Source: Heterohyrax brucei
Lineage: Eukaryota > Chordata > Mammalia > Hyracoidea > Procaviidae
NCBI GenBank assembly: GCA_028571685.1
Contig: CM053154.1
Coordinates: 12,556,001-12,620,000 of the forward strand
Direction of reading: 5' to 3'
DNA length: 64,000 nt
This document shows, one piece after another, positions 46,234 to 57,262 of this stretch (within the stretch, counting starts at the first letter, position 1; every line of letters starts with the position of its first letter). A program made the position numbers and the translations under genes. The notes under the pieces were generated by a model. That model was given only the letters and a program-made list of their open reading frames with translations. It ran no database searches and was not told the origin of the DNA.

Positions 46234-46373
46234 ATTGTTAGCTTTTTGGTTTTACTAACACCACCACAATCAGCTGCTGATGAGCTGATTCATACTCAGG
46301 TGTGAAAAAAAGTCTGTATATATTTTTTTACTGTGTTTTTGATGGGGAAAAAAAGCATCAACCCATTAATCAA

Positions 46374-46548
46374 ACACCCAGCTGTCCTCCAGTCAGTTCT
46401 AACCCACAGAGATGTCATGTGTGTCATAGAACTGCGCTCCACAGGGGCTTCAATGGCTGATTATTTCAGAAGGAGACGTCCAGGCCTTTCTTCTGACATA
46501 CCTCTGGGTGGACCTGAACCACCCACCCTTGAATTAGTTATGAGAAGA
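46374..46548 (-). repeat. AfroSINE-related variant
   Basis: Reversed copy of the subfamily with cctctgggtggacctgaacc, and ggcttcaatggctgattatt. Confidence 0.75.
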
Positions 46549-46750
46549 CTGGGGGGTAGGGAGGAGGGAGGAGGGACAGAAAAACTGGTAGCAGGGGATC
46601 CGAAGTTGAAAAGGGGCAAGTGTTGACATATCACGGGGTTGGCAGCCAGTGCCACAAAACAATGTATTAACTGTTGATGAGAAGCTCTTTTGTGTAAATC
46701 TTCATCTAAAGTACAACGTAACAAAACAAATGTAATAAATGTACTACAGG
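46549..46750 (+). repeat. LINE 3' end fragment, copy B
   Basis: Block 'gttgacatatcacggggttggcagccagtgccacaaaac' matches copy A ('gttgatacatcgtggggttgacaatcaatgacac'), with the same 'aaatcttcatctaaagtacaa' end. Confidence 0.65.
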
Positions 46751-46899
46751 AATCAAAGATGTTAACAGCCAGAGAAACAATATGCAGGTGGTGAGGGGGG
46801 ATATATTAGAATTCTCTACTTCCTGTGCAGTTTTTGGGTAAACTTATAACTGCTCTAAAAATTTAGTATATTTTAAAAAAGAAAAAAAAAAAATCTCAT

Positions 46900-47655
46900 G
46901 GGATGAAGCTCCTAGGCTCACAGACTTGGGGGATAGCTACATCAACTGGCACAATACAATTCATAGAGACAGTATTCTGCACCTTATTTTGACGGGTAAT
47001 GCCTGTGGTCTTAAAACCTTGCAAGTGGTCATCTGAGTTACAACTATCTTCTCTCTGGAACAAAGAAGAGTGAAGAAAACTAACTACTCAAAGGCACAGT
47101 TAGTCCAAAGGACTAATGGACTACACAAACCACAGCCTGGATGACCTGAGACTAGAAGAACTAGATAATGCCCAGCTACCACTACTGATCGCTCCAACTG
47201 GGACCCCAACAAAGGGTTCCAGATAGGACGGAAGAAAAATGTAGAACAAAAAATCAAATTCACAAAAAAACAAAAAATCAAATTCACAAAAAACTCCCGA
47301 GACTATGGCCTTTCTTGACCCGAAACTGAAGACACTTCTGGAGATCACCTTCCAGCCAAAAAACAGACAAGTCCATAAAATGAACAGTAATACCCAAGAG
47401 GAAAGTGTTCCTTAAAACAATCACACAAGATCAAAATGGCAATGTTTTCCCAAAAGCAAAAAGGAGAAGGCATGAAAGGGTAGAAAATCAGGATAAGAGG
47501 AAACAGGGAACCCAGGGTGGAAATAGTGGGTATGCTGACACACTGCTGGGAATGAAAGCAAGACTGTGAAACACTTTATGTTCCAACTTTTGAATGGGGA
47601 CCTCATTCGCTCTGTGAATTTTCACCTAATGTACCTACAAAATTAAATAAATACA
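46900..47655 (+). repeat. LINE 3' end fragment, copy C
   Basis: Begins 'ctcatgggatgaagctcctaggc', contains 'cctgtggtcttaaaaccttgcaagtggtcatctgag', and ends 'gtgaattttcacctaatgtacc' then 'aaattaaataaa'. It holds a 25-nt-period tandem duplication of aaaaaatcaaattcacaaaa (47249-47290). Confidence 0.65.
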
Positions 47656-47869
47656 TCCAATATTTTGTGTATTTTTTCCCCTGTTTTTCCTTAAGTTTTC
47701 CTCCCTTTATGTAATCATTTCTAGGTTACGCTGTCAGGGATATACACATTCATGGTGATTCTATCTCCCCGGGGAACTGTTCTGCTTATTGTGAATGCAA
47801 TAAATGCCTTAAAGTTTAGTTTGTGTAACATCAATATTGTGAAAGAAACTCATTAGGTATTCAAAAGGG

Positions 47870-48370
47870 ATAAACGTGAGCACAGCTAATCTGATCAGGC
47901 CACTTCTACTTGCCACAGCCCTGGGAACAAAGTCCAAATTCCTTGGACAGGCTTGTAAGCCGGCATGAGCTGGCGCTGGCCATCTTCTCCTGACTCCCCA
48001 GCCCCAGCGGCAGCCCCCTAGTATTCAGTGTTCTAGCACCACACACAGGGCTCACCCTGGAATGCTGCTCCCACCCACTTCTGCCTACTCTTCATTCTGG
48101 AGTGACAAGTCACTGATGTCCCCTGGCACAGTCTCCACTCCACCCACCCAGGAGAACTCACCAGATTCCTGTGTGCCTTCCCTGACCCCAGCACATACTC
48201 TCATTGTGGCACCTTATTTTAGTTTAAGGTCCTAACTGGTGATTTGTCTGTCTCCTTGATCGACCAAGAAACTCATCAGGAAGCGTCTTGTTTATGTCTT
48301 CATGCTTGGTACAGAACAGGCTCCAAAACGCTGCACAGATGAGTGGATGAATAAACGACACAGCAGAGGC
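47870..48370 (+). repeat. L2 3' end
   Basis: L2 order: 'aatctgatcaggccacttct', 'ggcatgagctggcgctggccat', 'cccacttctgcctactcttcattctg', and an end of 'gcacagatgagtggatgaataaac'. Confidence 0.7.
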
Positions 48371-48436
48371 AAGTGAAGGTCAGAGGACAATTTGCACTGA
48401 ATCAAGTTAGAAGGGTTAATAACCAAAAAAAAAAAA

Positions 48437-48600
48437 AACCCAAGACTTATTGCCACCGAGTCGATTCTGACTGATAGCGACCATTTAGGACAAGAGCAGA
48501 AGAGCCCCATAGACTTTCCAAGGAGCACCTAGTGGATTTAAACTGTCACTCTCCTAGTCAGCAGCTGTAGCACTTAACCACTATGACACCAGGATTTCCA
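48437..48600 (-). repeat. AfroSINE
   Basis: Reversed copy after a 13-A run; the tail reads ccgagtcgattctgactgat and the head cttaaccactatgacaccag. Confidence 0.88.
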
Positions 48601-48604
48601 TAAG

Positions 48605-49100
48605 GGTTCACAGAACTATTTGAAGCAACAAAGTTGCCATCATCAAAGACAGCCCTGACCGGGAGCACAATGCAGAGTCCCTGACGTAGCATGAGAAAAA
48701 GAGGTGTGCAGATCAAGAACTCTATTAAAAGACCAAAACCGATGGTCTGACAGCCTAGAGGGTCCCTTAAGAACACGGCTCCTAGACTTGCTGGTAGCCC
48801 ACGCCTGAAACTAGTACTGAAGTCAACTCTTCAGACAAAGAATAGACTGGAGTTGGGGAAACAGAGTGACATAGGTAGTGTGTGTACTTTATAGTTTAGT
48901 ACATATATGAGGCTGTCCTACTGGTTTCTTTTTAGAGGGGAGAGGAGGGGAAACATGTCAGTTAAGTGGATACTGCAAGAGTGAAAAGGAGAAGTGTGCT
49001 GTCACAGGATAAGAGCATACTGAGATGCAAAGAGGTGAGCACAGGGGTCTTATATGGAAAACTGTCTTCGATTATAAACTTTCACTTACAATAAAAAAAA
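48605..49100 (+). repeat. L1-type 3' UTR fragment, copy D
   Basis: Contains 'gatcaagaactctattaaaagacc', 'gatggtctgacagcctagagg' and 'tatgaggctgtcctactgg', homologous to 2440-2860, ending 'aaactttcacttacaataaaaaaaa'. Confidence 0.75.
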
Positions 49101-49201
49101 TAAAGTGGCAAAGTTAACATTACCTGGTTTGTTTTAGATAAAGACATGAGGCTGGCCAAGGCAAAGTGACTACCCAACATTATCACACCAAAAACAAATG
49201 T

Positions 49202-49356
49202 AAAAACAAACCTGCTGCACCAATTCCAACTCCTAGCAACCCTACAGTACCCAGAAGAACTGCCCTAGACAGTTTCCAAGGAGCACAAGGTATATTCGAA
49301 CTGCTGATCTCTTGGTTAGCAGCTATAGCACTTCACCACCACGCCACCAGGTCTTC
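49202..49356 (-). repeat. AfroSINE
   Basis: Reversed copy from caaacctgctgcaccaattc to head cttcaccaccacgccaccag. Confidence 0.85.
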
Positions 49357-49806
49357 TACAGCCTGTTAAAATGAGAATACCTGTCCCACTCTTTACAACA
49401 CACTACCTTCCCTGCTGTAATACTGTACTTTCATTTCATATTTTGTATGGGGCTTGCAGCTCTTTACTATGGTTCGCACCACCCAAGCCAGAACCTGGGA
49501 GGGATATCCTCACCAAGTCTAATATTTCTATCTGCTCAACATCTGATGAATCTTCACTTCTCTTTTCTTCCTAATACTGCTATCTTTGCCCAGGGGTAGG
49601 ACGTTGACTACCTGGATTATTAGAATACCTGCCTCTTCCCAGCATCAAGCACCTTCTCCAATATTTTAGTGACTGCACTGAGAACTTGTAAGCAGTTGGT
49701 TCTGCTGGGTTTGAGGCAAGGAGTTGTAAGAACGTGGCTAAGAACCAAGCAAGGAGCAAATGAGAAAGACACCACAAAGTAAATTCAGGAGCCCCTTCCT
49801 CCACAT

Positions 49807-51016
49807 AGGAGCCCTGGTGACACAGTGGTTACGCACTGGGTTCCTAACCAAAAGGTCAGCAGTTCAAACCCAGCAGCCGCTCCACTGGAGAAAGACGTGG
49901 CAGTCTGCTTCTGCAAAGATTAGAGCCTTGGAACTTAAAAATAGACTTATGTACAGAAGAAAAGACTTTGCTGCATGGGTGGGGAGGGAGAGGGCTAGTC
50001 ATAGGTTAGTTGACAGAACTTTTGTTGGGTGAAAGCAGTGACAGCACACAGTAGAAAGAAGATCTACTTAACTGGACTTCAACATAAACTGAAAACTCTT
50101 CTAATCTTAACCAGATATTGCAAGAATGGAGGAGAGGGGTGCGGGCTCTGGGGACCATGCTCTCAGGGGACATCACGCCCAACTGGCATAACTAGCCTAC
50201 TGCTAAGAGCCCTCTGTACCACATATTGGTGAGTGGCATCTGGGGTCTTAAAAGCTTGTAAGATGCCACTGAGGTATACCAAATGGTCCTAACTCACCTG
50301 GAATAGATGATCACCAAGAACAACAAAGACATGAGGTAAAAACAGCCAGGAGACAGAAGGACCTATGTGAATGCATGACTATCAACATGTGACCAGAAGA
50401 ACCACATGGTGCCCAGCCACCATCAAAGACAGCCATGATGGGGCACACAATGTTGAGTCCCACTGAGAACAGGAGAAAAAGAGGTGGGTATACCTCAAGA
50501 ACTCCACTAAAAGACCACAACTGATGGTCAAGCAGCCTGCGGGTTTCCCTGGGAGCATGGCCCCTAGACCTGCTGCGGTCTCCAACCAGAAAACATTATT
50601 GAGGTCAATTTTTCAGATAGAAATGGACTGGATGCGGGGACAATGTGACTGTAAGGTGCATGTATTTTATGGTTCTATGCATCTATAGGATGCTGTCCTA
50701 CCGGCCTCTTACTAGAAGGGAGAGGAGAGGGTGGAAAGGAGGGAACAGGAGATTGTTAAGAGGATACAACATATATAGAACAAAAAGGAGGAGTGTGCTG
50801 TCACTGGGCAAGGAGAGCAGAGGTGCTGCAGATAGGTGGGCATGCAAATTTAATTTGGATTGTGTACTTTCACTCAATCACAATAAAATGTAAAAAAAAA
50901 GAAAGAAAGAAAGAAAAGAAATGACTACAGCCTGGGAAATTCCATGGGGCAGTTATACTCTGTCCTTTACGGCTGCTATAAGTCCGAGGCAGCCCGACAG
51001 CAATGAGTTTGTTTTT
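49807..51016 (+). repeat. AfroSINE split by an L1 3' end
   Basis: The 5' part (49807-49931) runs from aggagccctggtgacacagt through the long-variant block agaaagacgtggcagtctgc to gattagagcc. The 3' part (50930-51016) resumes at cagcctgggaaattccatgg and runs to the tail. Together they give one long-variant SINE. Confidence 0.9.
49935..50929 (+). mobile_element. L1 3' end inserted in the SINE, copy E
   Basis: Homologous to the L1 3' UTR at 1885-2857, from 'acttatgtacagaagaaaagactttg' to 'gtactttcactcaatcacaataaaatg', then an A/GAAA-rich tail (50891-50921). Flanks aaagattagagccttggaa and aatgactacagcctgggaa look like a decayed target duplication. Confidence 0.88.
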
Positions 51017-51029
51017 GGATTGTGTCACT

Positions 51030-51225
51030 CTACAGTTCAGCTATTTCCTTTAATCCTCCCAATAGCCCTAGAAGGGGTCTCAATGAATCAGAGTGGACTC
51101 AAAGGTACATAGTGACAATAAACATACAAAATGCTGACATAGCTAGCACTTTCCTGGTGCCATGCACTGTCCTCTCTGCTTGTCACCTCCTAACTCATTT
51201 AACCATTTTAGCACTCCTCTCTCAT
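51030..51225 (+). repeat. MIR-like fragment, weak
   Basis: 'ccatgcactgtcctctctgcttgtcacctcctaactcatttaacc' fits a MIR. Low certainty. Confidence 0.4.
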
Positions 51226-51228
51226 TTA

Positions 51229-51349
51229 CAAGGAGCCCTGGTGATACAGTTTCCCTAAAGATTTACAGCCTTGGAAATCCCATGGGGCAGTTCTACTCTG
51301 TCCTACAAGACTAAGTCAGAATCTAATGGGTGGAAACGGGTTTGGTTTT
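51229..51349 (+). repeat. AfroSINE with internal deletion
   Basis: Head aaggagccctggtgatacag is joined directly to 'ctaaagatttacagccttgg', removing the A-to-B-box part, and the tail ends gggtttggttttttt. Confidence 0.85.
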
Positions 51350-51529
51350 TTTGTTTCCTCCAGACAGGACAGATCAACATTTGAGATTAAACACTAGGAC
51401 AACTATGTAGAAGACAGACAAGAAAGGGCAGGCCTGAGGCCAGAGATCAAGGTGACAGATAAGAGAGTGGACAGGGTGGCCTGGGGCTAATTCTGGAGGC
51501 CAGGGACTCAGTTGAATGTTGAAACTGCC

Positions 51530-51735
51530 TGCACTGTGTCACCCTGAGTCCCTGGGGAAGAATACAAGCTCTGGTGCTGCAGGGCTTTGGCTGCCTCTGA
51601 ACCCCCCTCAGCTTTACTTATAAATGGGAATTTCACTGACCTTGGAGGGCCTTCAGGAGGATTCAAAGACAAAATTATGTGGAAGTGCCCAGCACAGTAC
51701 CTGGCACACAGGTGAAGTTGCGGGATACTCATGCA
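51530..51735 (+). repeat. MIR-like ancient SINE
   Basis: 'cagctttacttataaatgggaatt' and 'gtgcccagcacagtacctggcacaca' are MIR phrases. Confidence 0.55.
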
Positions 51736-51878
51736 TTGAAAATTTTTAAGAATCTACACATAGACTTTTTTTTTTTAAATACTTTAAAAAAAAAAAAAAA
51801 AGGAAAGTATTTTAAAAAAACAAAAACTTCAATAAATTTTGGTAGGGCCATAATCCTGAAAACCAGCTTCTAAGAGTC

Positions 51879-51995
51879 AAACCCACTGCTGTCGAGTCAA
51901 CTGACAATAACCCTGCAGAACTGTCCCATGGGGTTTCCAAGGAATGACCAGTGGATTCTAACTGTGACCATCTGATTAGCAGCCAGAAGCGCTTT
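51879..51995 (-). repeat. AfroSINE, truncated
   Basis: Reversed; the tail cccactgctgtcgagtcaac lacks about 20 nt, and the head stops at gattagcagccagaagcgct. Confidence 0.8.
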
Positions 51996-52264
51996 AGGAA
52001 GATATCTTGGCTCTGCCCTCAGAACACAGAAAGGAAGTTGGCAGCTCTGATGTCACTCAGAACTAGGCATCCAGTCTCAGCCAAAAGCAACCAATTTCTG
52101 GTCCAAACGGCCAGTCAGGCCTGACTGCCAGCTTCCTCCTCCCCACTGAATCCCTGCATGGAAGGAACCTAGAGGAGGTGGCATGTAGTAAGTTAAAACA
52201 TGTTTAGAAAAATGATAAATACTGGTAAACTTTAGTTGTGTACGTGAAAATAAGTACTACTGGG

Positions 52265-52610
52265 TCTCTGCTAATTCAGAAATGAAGTCACTGCTAAAGC
52301 TCACCTTTCATCCAAAGATTAGAGAGGTCTATAACACACAACACACGTGAGGAATGTGCTTCCTGTTCCATCAAGTATATGCGGCCAAACGGGCAGCCCC
52401 TGTCCCAAAGCAAAGACAAGAAGGGAGGAACTGACAGAAAAACTGGACACATGGACATGGAAAACCCTGGGAGGAAAAGCAAAGGAGGAGAGGGTTGACA
52501 TGCTGTAGGAACTGCAACCAATGTCACAAAATAATCTGTGTGGATTTTTGAATGAGAAACTAATTTGCACTGTAAGTTTTCACCTAAGACACAATAAAAT
52601 TTTTTAAAAA
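52265..52610 (+). repeat. LINE 3' end fragment, copy F
   Basis: 'gaagtcactgctaaagctcacctttcatcc', 'gttgacatgctgtaggaactgcaaccaatgtcac' and 'gtaagttttcacctaagacacaataaaatt' match copies A-C. Confidence 0.7.
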
Positions 52611-52820
52611 GTAGTACTGGGTCCTAGAGTTTGGGAAATCACAGAAGAATAGAAACAGAATGCATAACTTTTAATCAGCCACAGAGACAACTGACAAAAA
52701 TGCAAGATGGCTAACGGAAGGTAGGAATAGAAGGCAGAAAAGAAAGAAAAAAGCATGATAAATAGAAAACATGAATAAAAGGCAGCAATAATTCCTAATA
52801 TAGCAATAGTTACAATAAAT

Positions 52821-53228
52821 TGCTAACAGATTGAATCGTGTATCCAAAAAACATGCGTTGTAAATCTGAACATCTAAACTTGTGGTTGTAATATCATTTA
52901 AGAATGGACTGTCTTTGTTATGTTAATGATGCAAGATTAACGTAGGCTATATCTTGATTCAATCTCTTTGGGGATATAAAAGAGATAAAAATGAAAGCTA
53001 TCAAGCAGAGACAGGGGAAAAGAGACGCCAAGCCACATGAAGACCGCCCAGGAACAGAGACTCTGAAGAGACAGGGTCCTTCCTCCAGAGTGGACAGAGA
53101 GAGGAAGCATTCCCTTACAGCCAGCACCCTGAATTTGGATTCTAGCCTCCTAAGCTGTCAGGAAATAAATTTGTTTGTTAAAGCCACTCATTGGTGGCAC
53201 TGCTGTTATAGCAGCACTAGATAAGGAA
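52821..53228 (+). repeat. MaLR 5' LTR
   Basis: Begins tgctaacagattgaatcgtg and ends 'gtggcactgctgttatagcagcactagataa'; diverged from the 3' LTR by many substitutions, so the insertion is old. Confidence 0.78.
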
Positions 53229-53511
53229 GGCAGAATTTGGTACTGGAAGAGTAGGGTGCTGCTCCAGTAGACACCCCAAATGTGGAAGTAATTTTTTAAT
53301 TAGGTAATGGGTAGAGGCTGTTTTAAGGTGCCTAACAGTAAAAGCCTAGCTTACCTTCAAAACACTGTTGGTAGAATTATCAAAGTCAAAGGCAATTCTG
53401 ATGAGGGCTCAGAAGAAAGTGAGAATACAGAAAAAGTCTTGATCATCTTAGAGTGTCCATACAGTACTCACACCAGAATGTTGCTAGAAACGTAGATGTT
53501 AAATGTGCTTC

Positions 53512-53652
53512 CAAAACCAAAACCACACCACTGTCGTCGAGTCAATTTCAACTCACGGTAACCTTATAGGACACAGCAGAAGTGCCCCACAGGGTTTCCA
53601 GGAAGTGGCTGGTGGATTCAAACTGCTGGCCTTTTAGTTAGCAGCCAAGCTC
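53512..53652 (-). repeat. AfroSINE within the MaLR
   Basis: Reversed copy with tail accactgtcgtcgagtcaatt; the head is cut after gttagcagccaagctct. Confidence 0.85.
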
Positions 53653-53769
53653 TAAAAGAAAATGATGAACATGTGATTAGATAATGGAGGAAGAGTGACA
53701 TTTTTTACGCAGTGGCAAAGAACTTGTCTGAATTATGTTCAAATGTTTGGTGGAAGCTATACCTTCTAA

Positions 53770-54039
53770 GTGATGAACATGGATTTGGCTGATGAGATTT
53801 CCAAGAAAGATCTTCAAGGAGCTGTACAGTTTCTCCTTACTGCTTATGGTAAAATGCAACAAGAAAGAGATGGACTTAAAAATGAAGAGGGCAAAATAAA
53901 ATCACACCTTAAAGATTTAGAAAATTCTGTTATACAAACTGAGGACAATTGTCCCAGTGTATTCACCAAGGCTGTGTCTATACAATCTTCTGTTACAGAG
54001 ACTGAACTAGTGGCTGGTGGATCCAACCAACTGCCATAG
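53770..54039 (+). pseudogene. Open remnant in the MaLR internal region
   Basis: An 89-codon frame with a charged, coiled-coil-like part (QQERDGLKNEEGKIKSHLKD). I recognise no cellular family; position and neighbours place it in the decayed internal part of the MaLR. Not a host gene. Confidence 0.55.
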
Positions 54040-55007
54040 CAGAAAACCCATCAGCTGAGACAGTCAGAGAAAGAACAAAAGGAGAGAACACTGTCTGCCT
54101 CTTGGAATTCTATAGGCAAAAAACAGGCCAAAGGAGCTACATCTGTTGTTCTCCAAGAAAAAGAACAAAACCATCCCTGGAGCAGCTCAGAGATCAGCGG
54201 AATTGCTGGAAGGAACCTGTGAAGAAGGACCTTCTTGGTTTCAAAGGGTGAAGCCACAGTCTCCTAGATCTCAAAAGGTGGGGACACAGCCTCCTAGGTT
54301 TCAAAGATTCATATTTTCAACTCAGTTCCAGAGTGTGAGGCTGCTATTAAGGTGTGCCAGGAGTTATGGGGGCTACTACTCAAAGCTAAGCAGGGCAGGG
54401 CTGCCATATCCAAGGTGCCGAAGAATGGAACCTGCCAGGGCCAAGGGGGGAGGGATTGCCACACAAATGGACAAGGCAAATGGGGTCGCCCAAAGACAAG
54501 TGCAGCACAGCCGCCATTCCAGTGGGCTTCCTGGAAGGCACAGCTGATGCCCAGGGCTGAGGGTTCTCTACCCAGAATTCAGGCAACAGAGCCAACACCT
54601 TGAGTGTGGAGGGCAGGACTTTTGTCCAGATGGTTTCAGAGAACAGAGGATTATTTTCAAGCCTTGAGAGCCGATGTAAATTTTTCTGCTGGGGTTTGGT
54701 CTTGCTTGGTTCCTGTTATCCCTTTTTTCCCTCTAATTTCTCCCATTTGCAATGGAAATATCTACCTTGTACCTGTCCCATCACTGTACTTTGGAAACAA
54801 ATGATCTGTAACCTCGTTTCATAGGTTCATAGATAAAAGCAATTTTTGGTCCAGATGGAATACACCTAAAGTCTTACCCACACTTCATTTAGAAATTCAG
54901 AAGATTTGTGGCTTGGACTTAATTTAAGACTTTTGGGATGATGCAACAGGATGACTGTGTTTTGCATGTGACATGGACATGAATTTTGGAGGATGTAAAG
55001 GATAGAA

Positions 55008-55397
55008 TATTATGGATTGAATTGTACCCCTTAAAAATGTGTTGTAAGTCCTATCCTTTATTCACGTGGTTAAATATAACCCAATTTGCAATGGATTGTC
55101 TTTGCTGTGTTAACGAGGCAGGAGAGTTGTAGGGTGTATCTTGAAACAATCTCTTTTGAGCTACAGAAGAGAAAACGCAAGCTAATAGTGAGGTGGATGA
55201 CAAGCCACATGGCGACTGCCTCAGAGCAGAAGTTCAAAGGACACAAGGACCTTCCTCAGAGTAGACAGAAAGAAAACCCTAGAGCTGGCCCCCTGAATTC
55301 AGACTTCTAGCCTCCTAAACTGTGACAAAACAAATTTCTCTTTGTTAAACTCACCCACTTGTGCCATTTCTTTTATACCAGTACTAGATAACTAAGA
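55008..55397 (+). repeat. MaLR 3' LTR
   Basis: Begins tattatggattgaattgtac; the end 'cttttataccagtactagata' matches the 5' LTR end. Confidence 0.78.
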
Positions 55398-55479
55398 TAT
55401 AAACATTAACAGTTTCAACTAACCAAGTAAAGGCAGAGTACGAAGTCTTAAGGACTTATAAAGTCCTATTATCTGTTTA

Positions 55480-55605
55480 CTTCACTCTTGTACTATTTTG
55501 TTTACTACTGTATACCTGTGGCTTAGTACAGTGCTTGACATACAACCAACTCTCATTCAACTGTTACTGAATCACACAAGTAGACAAATGAATAAAAGTA
55601 AACAC
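55480..55605 (+). repeat. L2-like 3' end
   Basis: 'gtacagtgcttgacatacaaccaactctcattcaactgttactg' then 'gaatgaataaa' type ending. Confidence 0.5.
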
Positions 55606-55702
55606 TGAGGAGTGAATTGGAAAATAGATTTCTCATACCAGCTTTTTTTCATTGACTTGTAATAAGGTTAACATCTCAAGATTTTACTGCTTTTTTTTTA
55701 GG

Positions 55703-56580
55703 AAGCCCCTCTCACCGTACCTTTGCAATCTATATGCCGAGCAAACAATCTGAGAAGCTGGACTATGTGAAGAAGAATGAGGCATCAGGATTGGAGATTC
55801 GTTAACAAGCTGCGTTACACAGAGAATATCACCTTGCTTGCTTCAAGTAAAGAAGATCTGAAACACTGATGAAGATGAAAGACCTCAGCCTTCAGTATGG
55901 ATTGCACCTCAACATCAAGAAAACAAAAGTCCTCACAACTGGACCAGTAAACAACGTCATGATAAATAAAGGATTCAGATTGTCAAGGATTTTGTTTTAC
56001 TTGTTTCCACAATCAACACCCATGTTAGCAGCAGTTGAGAAATCAAACGACTCCTTGCATTGGGAAAATCTGCAGCAAAGGATCTCTTTCAAGTATTGAA
56101 AAGACATCACCTTGAAGATGAAGGTGCACCTGACCCAAGCCATGGTATTTTCATTTACATCACACGCACGCAAAACCTAGACAACAAATAAGGTAGACAG
56201 AAGAAGAAGTGATATCTTTGAATTGCTGTGCTGGAGAAGAATACTGAATGTGTCATAGACTGTCAAAAGAATAAACAGATCTGTCCGGAAAAAGTACAAC
56301 TAGATTGTTCCTTGGAAGCCAAGATGATGAGGCTATGTCTCACATACTTTCGACATGTCAGAAAAGATCAATCACTGGAGCAGGACATTACGCTTGGTAA
56401 AACAGGCGGTCAGCAAAAAAGATGAAGCCCCTCAATAAGACGGAATAGCACACTGGCTACAACAGCGGGCTTAAGCATAAAATGATGTAGGCATGGCACC
56501 GTTCCAAGCAGTGTTTCGTTCTGTTGTGCACAGGGTCGCTATGAGTCAGAAGCAATTTGATGGCACCTAACAAAAAGGAA
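55703..56580 (+). mobile_element. RTE LINE 3' part
   Basis: Starts inside the RT region (cctttgcaatctatatgccg reads LCNLYAE, an RTE block). It passes 'gaaagacctcagccttcagtatggattgc' (KDLSLQYGLHLNIKKTKVL) and the C-terminal block 'aggacattacgcttgg', and ends with the tail cagggtcgctatgagtcaga, gcaatttgatggcacctaac. Frames are broken. Confidence 0.85.
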
Positions 56581-56584
56581 GCCC

Positions 56585-57116
56585 CCAAATATCAGTCTTT
56601 GCCACACTAGTGATTTTGGTAATAAAAGCATTTATCTTTCAATAAATATAATAAATGATGGCTGATTTCTCACGATGAAAGATTTACAGAGAAACTCAGG
56701 CCAACTTCAAGTTCTCTTAAAATTTCACATGGCTTCTCAGACCAACAGAGACGCACGCAACAGATAGGAACAAGGAAGGGCCTGAGGAGACACTGCACCT
56801 GGCACAAGAGAGCCTCAATGCCTGTCTTGATTAAACGCTGTGGCTTCAGTGCCTGATACTGTGTCTAACACACAACAGATGTTTCGTTGTTTTTTTTTTT
56901 TAATCTGTTACTCTTCACTAAGGAAATAAGTGGACATTAGAGTTTGTTAGCATGGAGGACATGTGCAGACAATTTTAGGCATACACAGCAACTATACTTA
57001 GGAGTGGCTGCCCTCAGTATCCCATATTAAATACTACTCTGGAGGCAAAGGGCATTGGAGTTGGCAAAGAAAATGTCAGTGGTGTTTATACCATCCTTCC
57101 ACAAGGGACAAAAAAG
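56585..57116. other. Intron 1 stretch without recognised features
   Basis: No assignable gene or repeat; an 11-T run lies near 56890. Confidence 0.4.
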
Positions 57117-57262
57117 AACAGTGGCTGGCAAGTCAATCCTGACTCATGATGACCCCACATCTGAGTAAGGCTGAAACTACGCTTCCAAGGATTTTCAATA
57201 GCTGCTTTTTCAGAAGCAAAAGCCAGGTGCCTCTGGGTGGTCTCCTTTCAGTTAACATAAAC
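57117..57262 (-). repeat. AfroSINE-related variant
   Basis: Reversed copy of the subfamily with 'ggtgcctctgggtggtctcc'; partly decayed. Confidence 0.65.

Larger units (their letters stand above)
52821..55397 (+). mobile_element. MaLR (ERVL-type, non-autonomous) with two LTRs
   Basis: Both LTRs are in the same orientation (52821-53228 and 55008-55397) and frame an internal region of about 1.8 kb. The internal start, tttggtactggaagagtagg then 'atgtggaagtaa', is typical for MaLR internal sequence, as is the end 'gacatgaattttggagg'. No gag, pol or env reading frame survives; MaLR elements of this kind normally lack pol. An AfroSINE sits inside it. It lies in INPP5F intron 1, antisense to the gene. 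Confidence 0.8.
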
